Source of the DNA: Cypionkella aquatica
Lineage (GTDB): Bacteria > Pseudomonadota > Alphaproteobacteria > Rhodobacterales > Rhodobacteraceae
Direction of reading: 5' to 3'
Assembly (NCBI RefSeq): GCF_030161095.1
Contig: NZ_BSPP01000010.1
Span: 124,001-188,000, forward strand
Length of the DNA: 64,000 bases
Each line of letters begins with the position of its first letter. Position 1 is the stretch's first letter. Below the pieces are notes generated by a model. That model was given only the letters and a program-made list of their open reading frames with translations. It had not been told where the DNA came from and ran no database searches. This document shows, piece by piece, positions 8,539 to 16,007 of this stretch. A program made the position numbers and the translations under genes.

Positions 8539-9044
8539 GGCTGGCATGCGCCGGCCGGCTTCATGAAGACGATCCAATGGGATTTGGCCGTCTTACCGCA
8601 GCGGTTGCCGAAAAGCGGCTTTTCCGGGGTCAGCGCCAACAGTTCAGCAACCCTGACATCCTCCTCATTCCACTTAAAAATCAGGGTGCCATTGGGTTTC
8701 AGAACCCGGAAACACTGTGCGAATCCGGCCTGAATATCACCCCGCCAATCAGCCCCGAGGCGTCCATATTTCTTTGCCAACCACCCTGACTTTCCGGCTT
8801 TGATCAGGTGCGGCGGATCAAAAACCACGAGGTGAAAGGTGTCGTCGGCAAACGGCAGACGCCTGAAATCCATCTCCAAATCTGGGGAAATCACCAAATC
8901 GCGGCGGCCGCCTTTGCTGGAACTGTCCGTCAGCGAATGGGTTTCAGACCGAATATCGCCAAAGACAGCACGTTGATCTGATCGGTCAAACCAGAACATT
9001 TTGCTACCGCAGCAGGGATCGAGGACTGAGCCGAAATCACTCAT
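8535..9044 (-). CDS. Phage SAM-dependent methyltransferase with DPPH motif
   Basis: 169 residues. Motif I-like LDPCCGSKMFWFD (8-20), an acidic residue in FGDIRS (about 29-33), motif IV VVFDPPHLIK (73-82) and a final strand SHWIVFMKP indicate a class I Rossmann methyltransferase. DPPH in place of DPPY is close to amino-methylating DNA or RNA enzymes, so a nucleic-acid substrate is plausible but unproven. It is short, with no visible target-recognition domain. ATG at 9044 overlaps the stop of the primase gene (GATGAGTGA), which fixes the start. No restriction partner is adjacent, so if it methylates DNA it may protect phage DNA or change promoter activity. Confidence 0.75.
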   Translation of the reverse strand: MSDFGSVLDPCCGSKMFWFDRSDQRAVFGDIRSETHSLTDSSSKGGRRDLVISPDLEMDFRRLPFADDTFHLVVFDPPHLIKAGKSGWLAKKYGRLGADWRGDIQAGFAQCFRVLKPNGTLIFKWNEEDVRVAELLALTPEKPLFGNRCGKTAKSHWIVFMKPAGACQP

Positions 9045-10170
9045 CGCCATCCCCATCCAACAAAACGTCATTCAGATCCTTGCCATCCGGGCAGGCGACA
9101 ATCTGGCCGCGCAGGCCGGGGCGATTGACCATCGCGCGGCGGATGCCTGCCTCAAGCTTGGCTTGCGTGTCGCGCGGGTCGGAATCGCCGTCTTTCACGA
9201 AGATCAGCCGATCCACCCAGGGCGGCGGCAGAAAGGCTTCGGCATCTTCCAGATCGGGGATGCCGGCGTATTTAAGCCCTCTGCCGGTGATGCGCTGGCC
9301 CGACATGTTGCCCAGATCGACCCCCGCCCAATAATGCGCACCGGGATAGGCATCAGCTATCAGGGCCGAAAGTGTGGTCTCGATACCCTCGGCCATCACC
9401 AGCGTGCGGTTGTTGGCAGCGCCATTGTGCAAGCGGATGGCGCCGCCCTTCTTGGCACCATAGCCTTTCTTGCGCTTCAGGGGCTCACCCGTCACCGGAT
9501 CGGGGATGCGGGCTTTGCCCTGCGGTTGATCCAGATCGAACCAAGTGCGGTGGACAGCGCAGAACCGGTCATTCATGCCTTGCACCGCCGCCAGCATCGC
9601 TGGGCCACGGTAAATCTCAATCCACTGGTTTCGGCTGCCCCGATCAGGGTTTGGCAGCATGTAGGGCAAAGCCGGGTGAAACCGCAGACACACGGGCAAC
9701 TTAGGGAACAGATCGCGAGTGATCCCGCGCAGGGCGAGATAATCCCGCACCGGGCTATCCTCGGCAGGCCTGCCCGCTTCCCAGATCTCGCGCCCCTCGC
9801 GGACAGCTTTGTCGTGATAGGCCTTCGCCTCACGCTCTTTGCGCGCCTTGTTCTCTGCATCACGCGCCGCGCGCTTGGCAATCTCGGCCTCGGACAGCTG
9901 CTGTTTCGGCCCGCAGATCCATTCCAATGCACCGATGAAATCCAGACCCATGATGAACTGCACCAAGCCGATCTCATCTCCCTTGCCGCCACACTGCCGG
10001 CAGAGGAACTGTGACTTGCGGGTGTTGATCGAAAACCGATCGGTGCCGCCGCAATTCGGGCAAGGCCCGGTCCATTCGACACCGCCCCGTTTTAGCCCGG
10101 TGATATCCAGCTGCTGCATGATCGCAGCCATGCCCTTGCGCTTGGCGTCAGCTATCCGGTGGTCATCCAT
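9037..10170 (-). CDS. CHC2 zinc-finger / TOPRIM primase
   Basis: 377 residues. Four cysteines form the zinc site (Cys37, Cys40, Cys57, Cys60 in CPNCGG and CRQCGG). The TOPRIM domain shows MAEGIETTLSAL with Glu261 and the DGDSD acidic pair at about 327-331. This is the phage DNA primase partner of the D5-type helicase coded two genes downstream; the primase and helicase are separate polypeptides here. ATG at 10170 overlaps the previous stop. The middle (about 95-130) is a charged helix. Confidence 0.88.
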   Translation of the reverse strand: MDDHRIADAKRKGMAAIMQQLDITGLKRGGVEWTGPCPNCGGTDRFSINTRKSQFLCRQCGGKGDEIGLVQFIMGLDFIGALEWICGPKQQLSEAEIAKRAARDAENKARKEREAKAYHDKAVREGREIWEAGRPAEDSPVRDYLALRGITRDLFPKLPVCLRFHPALPYMLPNPDRGSRNQWIEIYRGPAMLAAVQGMNDRFCAVHRTWFDLDQPQGKARIPDPVTGEPLKRKKGYGAKKGGAIRLHNGAANNRTLVMAEGIETTLSALIADAYPGAHYWAGVDLGNMSGQRITGRGLKYAGIPDLEDAEAFLPPPWVDRLIFVKDGDSDPRDTQAKLEAGIRRAMVNRPGLRGQIVACPDGKDLNDVLLDGDGDE

Positions 10171-10456
10171 AAATGTCCCGCCGATCCAGACCCACCGGAG
10201 CGGGCCGCAGCACCGTCGCAATCGCCGCCCGCAAGGCACGGGCAAGGCTGACCATGTGTTCATCATCCCGGCGCCGAGTTGGCAAATCGCGTAGAATGGC
10301 GCGGGCGCAGGCCAGCACATCGGCATATTCCGCACCCGCCGCTTCTAACCGTTGCACCAACTTTCGTGCGCGATCGCCTGACAGCGCATCGGTGATGGTC
10401 TCTTGTGCAACGGCAGTCGCCTCGAACAGCACGCCGATTTCACCGCGAGATTTCAT
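10163..10456 (-). CDS. Small phage protein of unknown function (97 aa)
   Basis: Starts MKSRGEIGVLFEATAVAQET with an ATGA overlap on the upstream gene's stop and overlaps the primase start by 8 bp. It is mostly helical and rich in Ala, Arg and Leu, with no membrane segment or recognisable domain. Tight coupling to the primase gene suggests an accessory role in replication. Confidence 0.65.
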   Translation of the reverse strand: MKSRGEIGVLFEATAVAQETITDALSGDRARKLVQRLEAAGAEYADVLACARAILRDLPTRRRDDEHMVSLARALRAAIATVLRPAPVGLDRRDIYG

Positions 10457-11829
10457 GCGGCCACCTGCGCCGGCTGCGCGGACCCTTGCCCAGTAAGCCC
10501 AAGCTGCATCAGATATCGCGATACACTGGCTTTCCGCAGCCCGGTTGCCGCCATGATCTCGGCATAGGTTTTGCCAGCAGTGCGCAAAGCCGCAATCTGC
10601 GCCATCATATCTTTGACCCGATCGGTCGTGCCGGGCAGATCGCGACCCGCCCAAGGGTTGACATAGCCACGCGGCAAATCCAGCCCGAGCGCCTTCAGGT
10701 GCCGCGAAACAGCATTCCGGTGAAGCCCGGTCGCGCGCCCAATCTCGGCGCGGTCAGCACCTTCTGCATGCAGCTTTGCAATCGCGGCGCGGTGGGTGTC
10801 GAAAGCATCCTTAATCACACCATGTAAGCCGCGCGCGGGGATCATGGTGCATCTGCCCAGTACGAACAAATCGCGCGATATGGTCTCTTTGCTGACCTCA
10901 AACCGCTGCACCAGCTGGGCGACCGTAACTTGTGTGAGATCCATCGCCGCGATGTCAGCCCGCCGCTTATCCCGCACCGCCAGCCGCGCGACGGGTGACA
11001 GGCGCACGCCGGCCATCTGTTTCCAGTTCGGTGGGCGCGGCCACGCCAGACCCAGCACTTCGATATCGCGGCGCAATTGGGTAATCGTGCGCCCAATGCG
11101 CAGACTGTAGGCGTCTAGATCAGCCCGCGTCAGATCACGCCCCAAGCCGTCAATCATCGCCTGCAGCGCAGCCAACCGCAGCTTCGCAGCTGAGGGCGCG
11201 CGGATGGTTTCGACCTTGACCTTGCGGACACGTGGCGGCTTGATTACCGGCAACACCGCCCTTGCCACAGCTTTGCGCGGCACCGCGGCTTTAGGCGCGG
11301 GTTTGACTTTTCTCGCATGGCCAAACGGCATCTGCAATTCAGTGCGCGCGATCAAACGCACCTGCCCAATGCTCAAACCCATCTCGGCAGCAACGCCATC
11401 TGCACCATAGCCCTGCGCGATCAAGGCTCGCATCCGGCTATTGCGCTGTTCATTGCTGATGGCATGTAGAAGGCAGGGGTTCGCGATCAGCTTCAGCGCG
11501 GTGCGATCCTGATGGATAATCGAGGACTCGACCTCCAAAGCCTCAGCAATCGCGGCATCATGCAGACCTTCAGCATGCAGGCGTGCCACTTGCAGCCGCC
11601 GTTCAACGACCTTGGGGCTGGTGATGTAGTTCCGTTTCGACGCCGCACGCTGCTTGCGCCACGAGTCCCGAGATTCCTCGCGGTAAACCAGTTGCGACCC
11701 ATCCCACACCGGATGGGCTACACTCGACATACCGCGTGGGATGATCTGCACCGCGTCTTGCGCCACGGGCATGCCATAGCGCGCCGCCACATCCGCCGCG
11801 ACCTGCGCGGCATAAGATTGATCCGTCAT
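10453..11829 (-). CDS. Phage protein built of about six helix-turn-helix units
   Basis: 458 residues with an unusual make-up. I count six helix-turn-helix-like units by eye, including RLHAEGLHDAAIAEALEVE, IAQGYGADGVAAEMGLSIGQV, AQLVQRFEVSKETISRDLFVLG, KLHAEGADRAEIGRATGLHR and ALRTAGKTYAEIMAATGLRK. A basic Pro/Ala/Lys linker lies near residues 170-210. No catalytic motif is visible. Such an array could bind a long or repeated DNA site, for example an origin, or act as a transcription regulator. ATG at 11829 (MTDQSYAAQ) is preferred over one five codons upstream, though the choice is not firm. It sits in the replication operon upstream of the primase. Confidence 0.72.
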   Translation of the reverse strand: MTDQSYAAQVAADVAARYGMPVAQDAVQIIPRGMSSVAHPVWDGSQLVYREESRDSWRKQRAASKRNYITSPKVVERRLQVARLHAEGLHDAAIAEALEVESSIIHQDRTALKLIANPCLLHAISNEQRNSRMRALIAQGYGADGVAAEMGLSIGQVRLIARTELQMPFGHARKVKPAPKAAVPRKAVARAVLPVIKPPRVRKVKVETIRAPSAAKLRLAALQAMIDGLGRDLTRADLDAYSLRIGRTITQLRRDIEVLGLAWPRPPNWKQMAGVRLSPVARLAVRDKRRADIAAMDLTQVTVAQLVQRFEVSKETISRDLFVLGRCTMIPARGLHGVIKDAFDTHRAAIAKLHAEGADRAEIGRATGLHRNAVSRHLKALGLDLPRGYVNPWAGRDLPGTTDRVKDMMAQIAALRTAGKTYAEIMAATGLRKASVSRYLMQLGLTGQGSAQPAQVAA

Positions 11830-11876
11830 AACTGCCCCCGTCATTTGCGTTTGAACTGCGATCTTCCGCCGCGTGA

Positions 11877-12908
11877 TCAGGCGGCTTTTGCGCCAGCCCG
11901 CAGGATTTTCACCCGCTCGCGCAGGATCCGCACCAGCTTCTCTTGTCCGTCGATCTGCATATGTCCGCGATCGTTGCGGATGCAGGCGGTCAGGGCGGCA
12001 TAGCGGTCCTTGATCAGCTTCGAGTCGACATCGAGGTCGAGCGCCAGCTGATCCACCTTCACGCCGCGCGCAAAAGCTTCGACCATCTCAAGATCGAGTT
12101 CGGCATCCCAGCCCTTTGGAAAACCGAGCGCCTTGACGTGATCCCAGATCGGCGAGCGGATCATGGGCAGATTTTCAGCGGCTTGTTCTGGGGCTGTGGC
12201 AGGCGATTGCCCACTCACCGCCCCAGACTGCACAGGGTCATGCTCCGCAGGGTGAAGCTGCTGCAGTCCTCCCTGATCTCCGCCCGGCTTCTGAATTTTT
12301 GAGGTGGTGGCGCGCTGATCTGCAGCCTGCCCTGCGAGGGCGACCACCGCCTTGCGCGCTTCGGTAGGCTGCGCACTGGCCACGGAAGATTTCACGGGCG
12401 CAGCTTCAACCTGCCGCTTTTTGAAATAGTAAATGTGCGACCCTATAATGCTCGGATGGCGACGGAGGCTGGCCGAGATTTCGGCGTTGCTCGCACCCTT
12501 CAGGAACATATCTTCGATCTGGCGCTTTTCAGCTTCAGTCACCGGGCCAGATACCAGATCAAGTTCGGAGGATTGCTGCTTGACCTGCAGCGCTTCAACG
12601 GTCGCACATGCTTCTGGAAGGCCGACCCGCGTTTCAAGTGCATCCACTAACGCGTTGTGCGCGGCATCTTCGACAGTCTCGCTTGGGTGCAGGATCACCG
12701 GAAAATCCGTCACCGCCTCAAACAACACCACCTCCGCCACCGGGCCCATCGACAGGATCGGCTCCACCGTAATCACTGACGCATCCCCGGTCAGGCAGAT
12801 CAGCGGTTCAAACCCACCCTCGGCGAGCGCGTCACTGGCGTTGCCAATCACCCGCAACTTGCCCTGCAATGCCTTCAGATCATCGCGGTTCATCTTTGTC
12901 AGATCCAT
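11877..12908 (-). CDS. Phage DNA-binding-like protein, unknown function
   Basis: 343 residues. A helix-turn-helix-like unit follows the N-terminal domain (TEAEKRQIEDMFLKGASNAEISASLRRHPSII). A disordered Gln/Pro/Ala-rich linker spans about 175-245, and the C-terminal part (WDAELDLEMVEAFARGVKVD and the helix after it) looks like a second, Mu-type or MarR-like DNA-binding helix set. ATG at 12908 follows AGGGGG at good spacing; the upstream open frame is Cys/Arg-rich and unlikely to be coding. Lies between two other phage genes of the leftward operon. Confidence 0.65.
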   Translation of the reverse strand: MDLTKMNRDDLKALQGKLRVIGNASDALAEGGFEPLICLTGDASVITVEPILSMGPVAEVVLFEAVTDFPVILHPSETVEDAAHNALVDALETRVGLPEACATVEALQVKQQSSELDLVSGPVTEAEKRQIEDMFLKGASNAEISASLRRHPSIIGSHIYYFKKRQVEAAPVKSSVASAQPTEARKAVVALAGQAADQRATTSKIQKPGGDQGGLQQLHPAEHDPVQSGAVSGQSPATAPEQAAENLPMIRSPIWDHVKALGFPKGWDAELDLEMVEAFARGVKVDQLALDLDVDSKLIKDRYAALTACIRNDRGHMQIDGQEKLVRILRERVKILRAGAKAA

Positions 12909-12957
12909 CTTAACCCCCTGAAACATCAACCTGCGCAGCGGGCAGGCACCGCAGGCG

Positions 12958-13305
12958 CTATGCCCAGAAAATCCACAGCGGCGTGCCAACAAACAGCAGC
13001 AGCGAGAGAGACAAGGTCAGAAGCGCGCGACGATTATGGCGCCGCGCCCTGTCCAACACGCCGTGGCATTGGGTCACCCACGCCTCACGCTCAACTTTCA
13101 GCAGGCGGGCAACCTCTTCACGCGCATCGATAAACCCGCCGCCATCGAGGTGGTGCGCAAGGCGTCGCGCGAGCAGCGGAGAGATATGAAGGATGATCGG
13201 ATCATCTGTCGAATGCACAGCTGCAGCGGTCCGCAACGAGCGCGCGACCTGCCCCATGTCCGGGTCTTGTCCCGTCGAGAAGTGCAACACTCCATCTTCA
13301 ATCAT
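12958..13305 (-). CDS. Phage protein with C-terminal membrane anchor (115 aa)
   Basis: Starts MIEDGVLHFSTGQD and ends with a single hydrophobic segment (LLTLSLSLLLFVGTPLWIF, about residues 95-113) after a basic stretch RARRHNRRA, so the N-terminal part would face the cytoplasm. The start overlaps the preceding stop (ATGA). Function unknown; the position in the early leftward operon rather than a lysis cassette argues against a holin. Confidence 0.55.
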   Translation of the reverse strand: MIEDGVLHFSTGQDPDMGQVARSLRTAAAVHSTDDPIILHISPLLARRLAHHLDGGGFIDAREEVARLLKVEREAWVTQCHGVLDRARRHNRRALLTLSLSLLLFVGTPLWIFWA

Positions 13306-13667
13306 GCTGCCCGGCCTGAATTTGACGCTGCGCTGCTGCGCGGGAGGAGGTGCGCAGCAGCGCAGCTGGCCGCGTGGTGGGAGGAGGCCCCCATGCGGAT
13401 GCAATAAAATGCGGCGCGGGCTGGCAGGCCCGCACCAGTCTTCTGATCGCCCGAGACAGGTCGGTTGATCAGGCGCGAAACGGCTCCCCGAGCCGCCCGC
13501 TTAAACTTGTTCTGAAAAGACGCGGGCAACCGACTAAAGCCAGCCGCCCGCAGGTCCAACAGGGAAACACGGGAGGCACACTTGACGGGCCGCCCCGCCT
13601 CCCCGGTGAGACGCCGATCAGTGGCAGGGTAAATCACTGTGCCCAGTGTGCTTTGGGGATCACGCAT
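13302..13667 (-). CDS. Possible small phage protein (121 aa)
   Basis: Supported mainly by gene packing: the ATG at 13667 overlaps the stop of the upstream frame by 8 bp, and the stop overlaps the next ATG as ATGA. The translation (MRDPQSTLGTVIYPATDRRL...) is Arg/Ala/Ser-rich with no recognisable domain. The C-terminal third is Ser/His/Ala-rich, which could be shadow coding, so this is a weaker call than its neighbours. Confidence 0.4.
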   Translation of the reverse strand: MRDPQSTLGTVIYPATDRRLTGEAGRPVKCASRVSLLDLRAAGFSRLPASFQNKFKRAARGAVSRLINRPVSGDQKTGAGLPARAAFYCIRMGASSHHAASCAAAHLLPRSSAASNSGRAA

Positions 13668-13971
13668 CGCGTCCCCCATCCAAATCAAACTCTTCCGGCC
13701 ACCATTGCTGGGCCCGGAACACCGCCCAGCCTTCCGGGCAGGTATCGCCGTTCAGCCAGTTCAGCCCGGTCATGTCGGTGACCTGAAACTGCCGGGCCAC
13801 CGCGTTGGCCGACCCGCACTTGCGCATCACCAATGCCGACCACCAGACCTGAAAGTTCGGGCGCTGCGCCATCGCCGGATGCACCGAAACCCGCCGATGC
13901 GCAGCATGACCCCGCCCACGACCGCCGACTGGGGCCAGCTGGCCGCGACCAAATCCATTTGCCAAAGACAT
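13660..13971 (-). CDS. Small helix-turn-helix-like phage protein (about 103 aa)
   Basis: The second half reads as a DNA-binding unit: RKCGSANAVARQFQVTDMTGLNWLNG, followed by an acidic C-terminus (WPEEFDLDGGRDA). This arrangement resembles short phage regulators. The start is uncertain: ATG at 13971 gives 103 residues, but a start inside (MAQRPNFQVWWSALV, at 13869) would give a better-looking 69-residue protein. First gene after Cro in the leftward operon, with a 577-bp interval to cro. Confidence 0.5.
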   Translation of the reverse strand: MSLANGFGRGQLAPVGGRGRGHAAHRRVSVHPAMAQRPNFQVWWSALVMRKCGSANAVARQFQVTDMTGLNWLNGDTCPEGWAVFRAQQWWPEEFDLDGGRDA

Positions 13972-14211
13972 TTGGGGCCGAACCTCGGCAGATGGAGCAG
14001 ACGAAAACACAAGGAAAGGGCGGCGCAATGGCATCAGATCACCACAACAGAAGGGATATAGTTGAGCGGAGGCAGGTTCCCTGCCCCGCCGACAGGCGCA
14101 GGCTGCAAGGCCGAGGCGGGCGAGATCTGCGCGCGGCTTGCAGGCCGAGATTGCAAAACCCCGGCCTGCGCTTCACCATGGCAGTCACCACAACAACCCA
14201 TGGAGAATAAG

Positions 14212-14502
14212 ATGGAAGTCACTCGCATCGGGCCGATCAGCCTGACCCGCTTTGATGAATCACCTGAGCCGTTCGATCCAGATGCCGCGATGCGCCCGGG
14301 CTTCGTGCTGGCGCACATCGACGTTGAGGCGACGGATGACATCGACGATGGGTCATTGACGTTTGAGTTCAAAACGCGGTTGCCCATCACGAACGCCTCC
14401 GAGCTTGCTGTTGCAGTTCTTGAACGGCAAGCCTTGCTGCATCTCGCACAAGAGCTGCGCGTGATCGTTGCCGCGCTTGACGCAGCCACAGCAGAGGCTT
14501 GA
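14212..14502 (+). CDS. Small acidic phage protein (96 aa), unknown function
   Basis: Starts MEVTRIGPISLTRFDESPEP; ATG at 14212 has GGAG seven bases upstream, and the frame is open further 5' without a second good site. The protein is acidic with a helical C-terminus (ASELAVAVLERQALLHLAQELRVIVAALDAA). It is on the plus strand, opposite to the surrounding leftward operon, so it needs its own promoter, and leftward transcription from cro would run antisense through it. Confidence 0.5.
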   Translation: MEVTRIGPISLTRFDESPEPFDPDAAMRPGFVLAHIDVEATDDIDDGSLTFEFKTRLPITNASELAVAVLERQALLHLAQELRVIVAALDAATAEA

Positions 14503-14547
14503 ACGGCAGGCGAAGCAGCATGATTGCCAGCGATTTGATGGTGCCGA

Positions 14548-14775
14548 TCATGCTGCGGCATCCTTGTTTTCGAGCGTCGAAGCTTCAGCAGCCTCTGGCA
14601 CCCATGAGGTGGCTGGAACGGCACCCTGAGTGAGCCGCTCAATGCGAACTGCAACATCCAGACCAGGTTGCCGATTTCCGTTCAGCAAATCCGACAGATA
14701 GGATTTGCTCACGCCAATCCGCTTTGCCCAGATCGTGCGGGTTTCCCCTGAATTTATGATGATTTGTGCCAACAT
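14548..14775 (-). CDS. Cro-like XRE-family regulator
   Basis: 75 residues with a compact helix-turn-helix at about 12-45 (RTIWAKRIGVSKSYLSDLLNGNR) and a short Ala/Glu-rich tail. It is divergent from the CI-like gene across a 113-bp operator region and is the first gene of the leftward (lytic) operon, which is the Cro position. Expected to bind the same 13-bp sites and turn off cI. Confidence 0.8.
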   Translation of the reverse strand: MLAQIIINSGETRTIWAKRIGVSKSYLSDLLNGNRQPGLDVAVRIERLTQGAVPATSWVPEAAEASTLENKDAAA

Positions 14776-14782
14776 AAGGACG

Positions 14783-14811
14783 TTCTCTCACAGCGAACAT
14801 TGCGCCGTCAA
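14783..14811 (-). promoter_or_regulatory. Predicted leftward (cro) promoter
   Basis: On the minus strand TTGACG (14806-14811) is followed after exactly 17 bp by AGAGAA (14783-14788), a good -35 with a weak -10. One operator-like site lies in the spacer and another directly upstream, so repressor binding would block it. Confidence 0.45.
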
Positions 14812-14873
14812 GCGCAAAGTTCGCACATGGCGAAATGTTCGCTTACCGCTGATCGACAGGGCGAAGGGTTCGC
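14793..14873. promoter_or_regulatory. Four 13-bp operator-like sites of the lysogeny switch
   Basis: Two perfect arms-with-spacer dyads, GCGAAATGTTCGC (14830-14842) and GCGAAGGGTTCGC (14861-14873), and two imperfect ones, GCGAACATTGCGC (14793-14805) and GCGCAAAGTTCGC (14812-14824). The shared form is GCGAA-N3-TTCGC. Two lie on the leftward promoter and one within the rightward promoter. This is what a CI/Cro switch needs. Confidence 0.75.
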
Positions 14874-14882
14874 TAGGATAAT
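14853..14882 (+). promoter_or_regulatory. Predicted cI promoter giving a leaderless mRNA
   Basis: TCGACA (14853-14858) and GATAAT (14877-14882) are 18 bp apart. The expected start of transcription is at or next to the ATG at 14889, and there is no ribosome binding site, so the repressor mRNA is probably leaderless, as known for lambda cI from PRM. The fourth operator lies between the two boxes. Confidence 0.5.
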
Positions 14883-14888
14883 GCACCT

Positions 14889-15512
14889 ATGAAGCTCTCC
14901 CTTACTGCCGCGTTAAAACGGAACAAAATGTCCCAAACTGCCCTCGCTGACGCTGTTGGCGTGGGCAAAGGCTTTATGTCAGAAATCATATCGGGCAAGA
15001 AAAACCCGTCGATGGAGACGCTATCCAAAATCATGGAGGTGCTTAATGCGACCCCATCGGAGATCATGCCGGGGCAAGCAGGGCTAACCGCAACGATCAG
15101 TTTAGAAGTGCCTTCAGACCACAGTGAGCCTGCATCACGCGGTTTCTCCGAAAATCAGGCCAAGCCATGGCAGGGAAATGGCACTGAGGGGCAACTCAAC
15201 CTCGACGGACTTACCCTTAGTATTAGACATCCCGTCCACTACGAGCTTGTCAGGCCATCGCCGTCACTTAGCCTGCTGGCAGGTGATGTGCTTTTGGTGG
15301 ATCTCGGCACACCGCCAGAAGCTGGCGATCTTATCCTTATTGGACTCATTGACCAGACAGGCACCAATGCGGCGACATTGGTGCGGCGATATATCCCACC
15401 CTTTGCTGTCACAGCCGATCCAAACGAACCGCAGCCATATGTTGAGTTGGAGAAAGACGGCCTTGCATCATGGCGCGGCACGATAAAGTCGATGTTTCGC
15501 CCCAAAATGTAG
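14889..15512 (+). CDS. CI-like phage repressor (XRE helix-turn-helix plus S24-like domain)
   Basis: 207 residues. The N-terminal helix-turn-helix is clear (MSQTALADAVGVGKGFMSEIISGKKNPS, about residues 14-41). The C-terminal half (about 115-205) has the S24/LexA pattern LLAGDVLLVDLGTPPEAGDLILIG and ends with an IKSMFR strand. An Ala-Gly pair (PGQAGL, about 62-67) is a possible cleavage site. The usual catalytic Lys position (xVKRL) reads LVRRY here, and the SMxP nucleophile motif is not obvious, so self-cleavage may be lost or changed. It is divergent from cro and keeps the prophage silent. Confidence 0.8.
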   Translation: MKLSLTAALKRNKMSQTALADAVGVGKGFMSEIISGKKNPSMETLSKIMEVLNATPSEIMPGQAGLTATISLEVPSDHSEPASRGFSENQAKPWQGNGTEGQLNLDGLTLSIRHPVHYELVRPSPSLSLLAGDVLLVDLGTPPEAGDLILIGLIDQTGTNAATLVRRYIPPFAVTADPNEPQPYVELEKDGLASWRGTIKSMFRPKM

Positions 15513-15524
15513 AGGAATGATTGC

Positions 15525-15812
15525 ATGGATAAGAACATGAAGAGCGGCTTAGCGATCGCCGTAGGGGTCGCCCTGATCGGCGGTGGCTATTGGTTGGTTC
15601 GGTCGCAGCAGGCCGCGGCCGCCTATGCGGATGCGGTTGGTCTATGTAAAATTGATGCTGGCGCAGGGTCAGCCAAGATCAAAGCGTTGGATGCCATCTA
15701 TGGAGACAGCGCCCAACCGAGGGCGCTGCGCTTTGATTTATCGATGTGCAACCTCGACAGTTCGGTAAACGACCTGAACAAGCTCAATGCACAGATCAAA
15801 GCACTTAATTAA
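15525..15812 (+). CDS. Small membrane-anchored protein of the prophage accessory island (95 aa)
   Basis: Starts MDKNMKSGLAIAVGVALIGGGYWLV, a single N-terminal membrane segment with a short basic N-terminus, followed by an Ala/Lys-rich soluble part with two Cys (Cys41 and Cys75) that could form a disulfide if periplasmic. It lies 12 bp after cI on the same strand, so it is probably expressed in the lysogen. No domain recognised; lysogenic conversion or exclusion would fit the location. Confidence 0.6.
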   Translation: MDKNMKSGLAIAVGVALIGGGYWLVRSQQAAAAYADAVGLCKIDAGAGSAKIKALDAIYGDSAQPRALRFDLSMCNLDSSVNDLNKLNAQIKALN

Positions 15813-15857
15813 GCTAATCCACGATCAGAACTGTTGCTTAAATCAAGGAAATCGAAA

Positions 15858-16007
15858 ATGCCCAACAGCGAAAATACAGCCCGCCCTATTCCCGCACAAC
15901 AATCTACAAAGAACTACACCCCGTCAGCGCCACCTCAAAGCAACCACACGCCTTCCACTGGCAGTGGCGAACAACGTCCCAGCCCACCGCCACCCGGCAA
16001 CAAGTGA
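15858..16007 (+). CDS. Tiny proline-rich protein (49 aa)
   Basis: Starts MPNSENTARPIPAQQSTKNY and ends SPPPPGNK. AAGGAAA is well placed before the ATG. The peptide is hydrophilic, Pro/Ser/Thr/Asn-rich and probably disordered. Its stop codon abuts the stop of the convergent gene at 16008, and it follows the membrane protein gene by 45 bp on the same strand. The clean packing favours a real gene, but there is no homology evidence. Confidence 0.45.
   Translation: MPNSENTARPIPAQQSTKNYTPSAPPQSNHTPSTGSGEQRPSPPPPGNK

Noticed and set aside
13350-14061. Plus-strand open frames over 13350-13781 and 13639-14061
   Set aside because: Opposite to the tightly coupled leftward genes, Pro/Arg/His-rich, with no ribosome binding site.
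14034-14657. Minus-strand open frame of about 207 codons over the 96-residue plus-strand gene
   Set aside because: It overlaps cro as well, is Ser/Arg/Ala-rich without a start signal, and would have to extend through the cro coding region in another frame.
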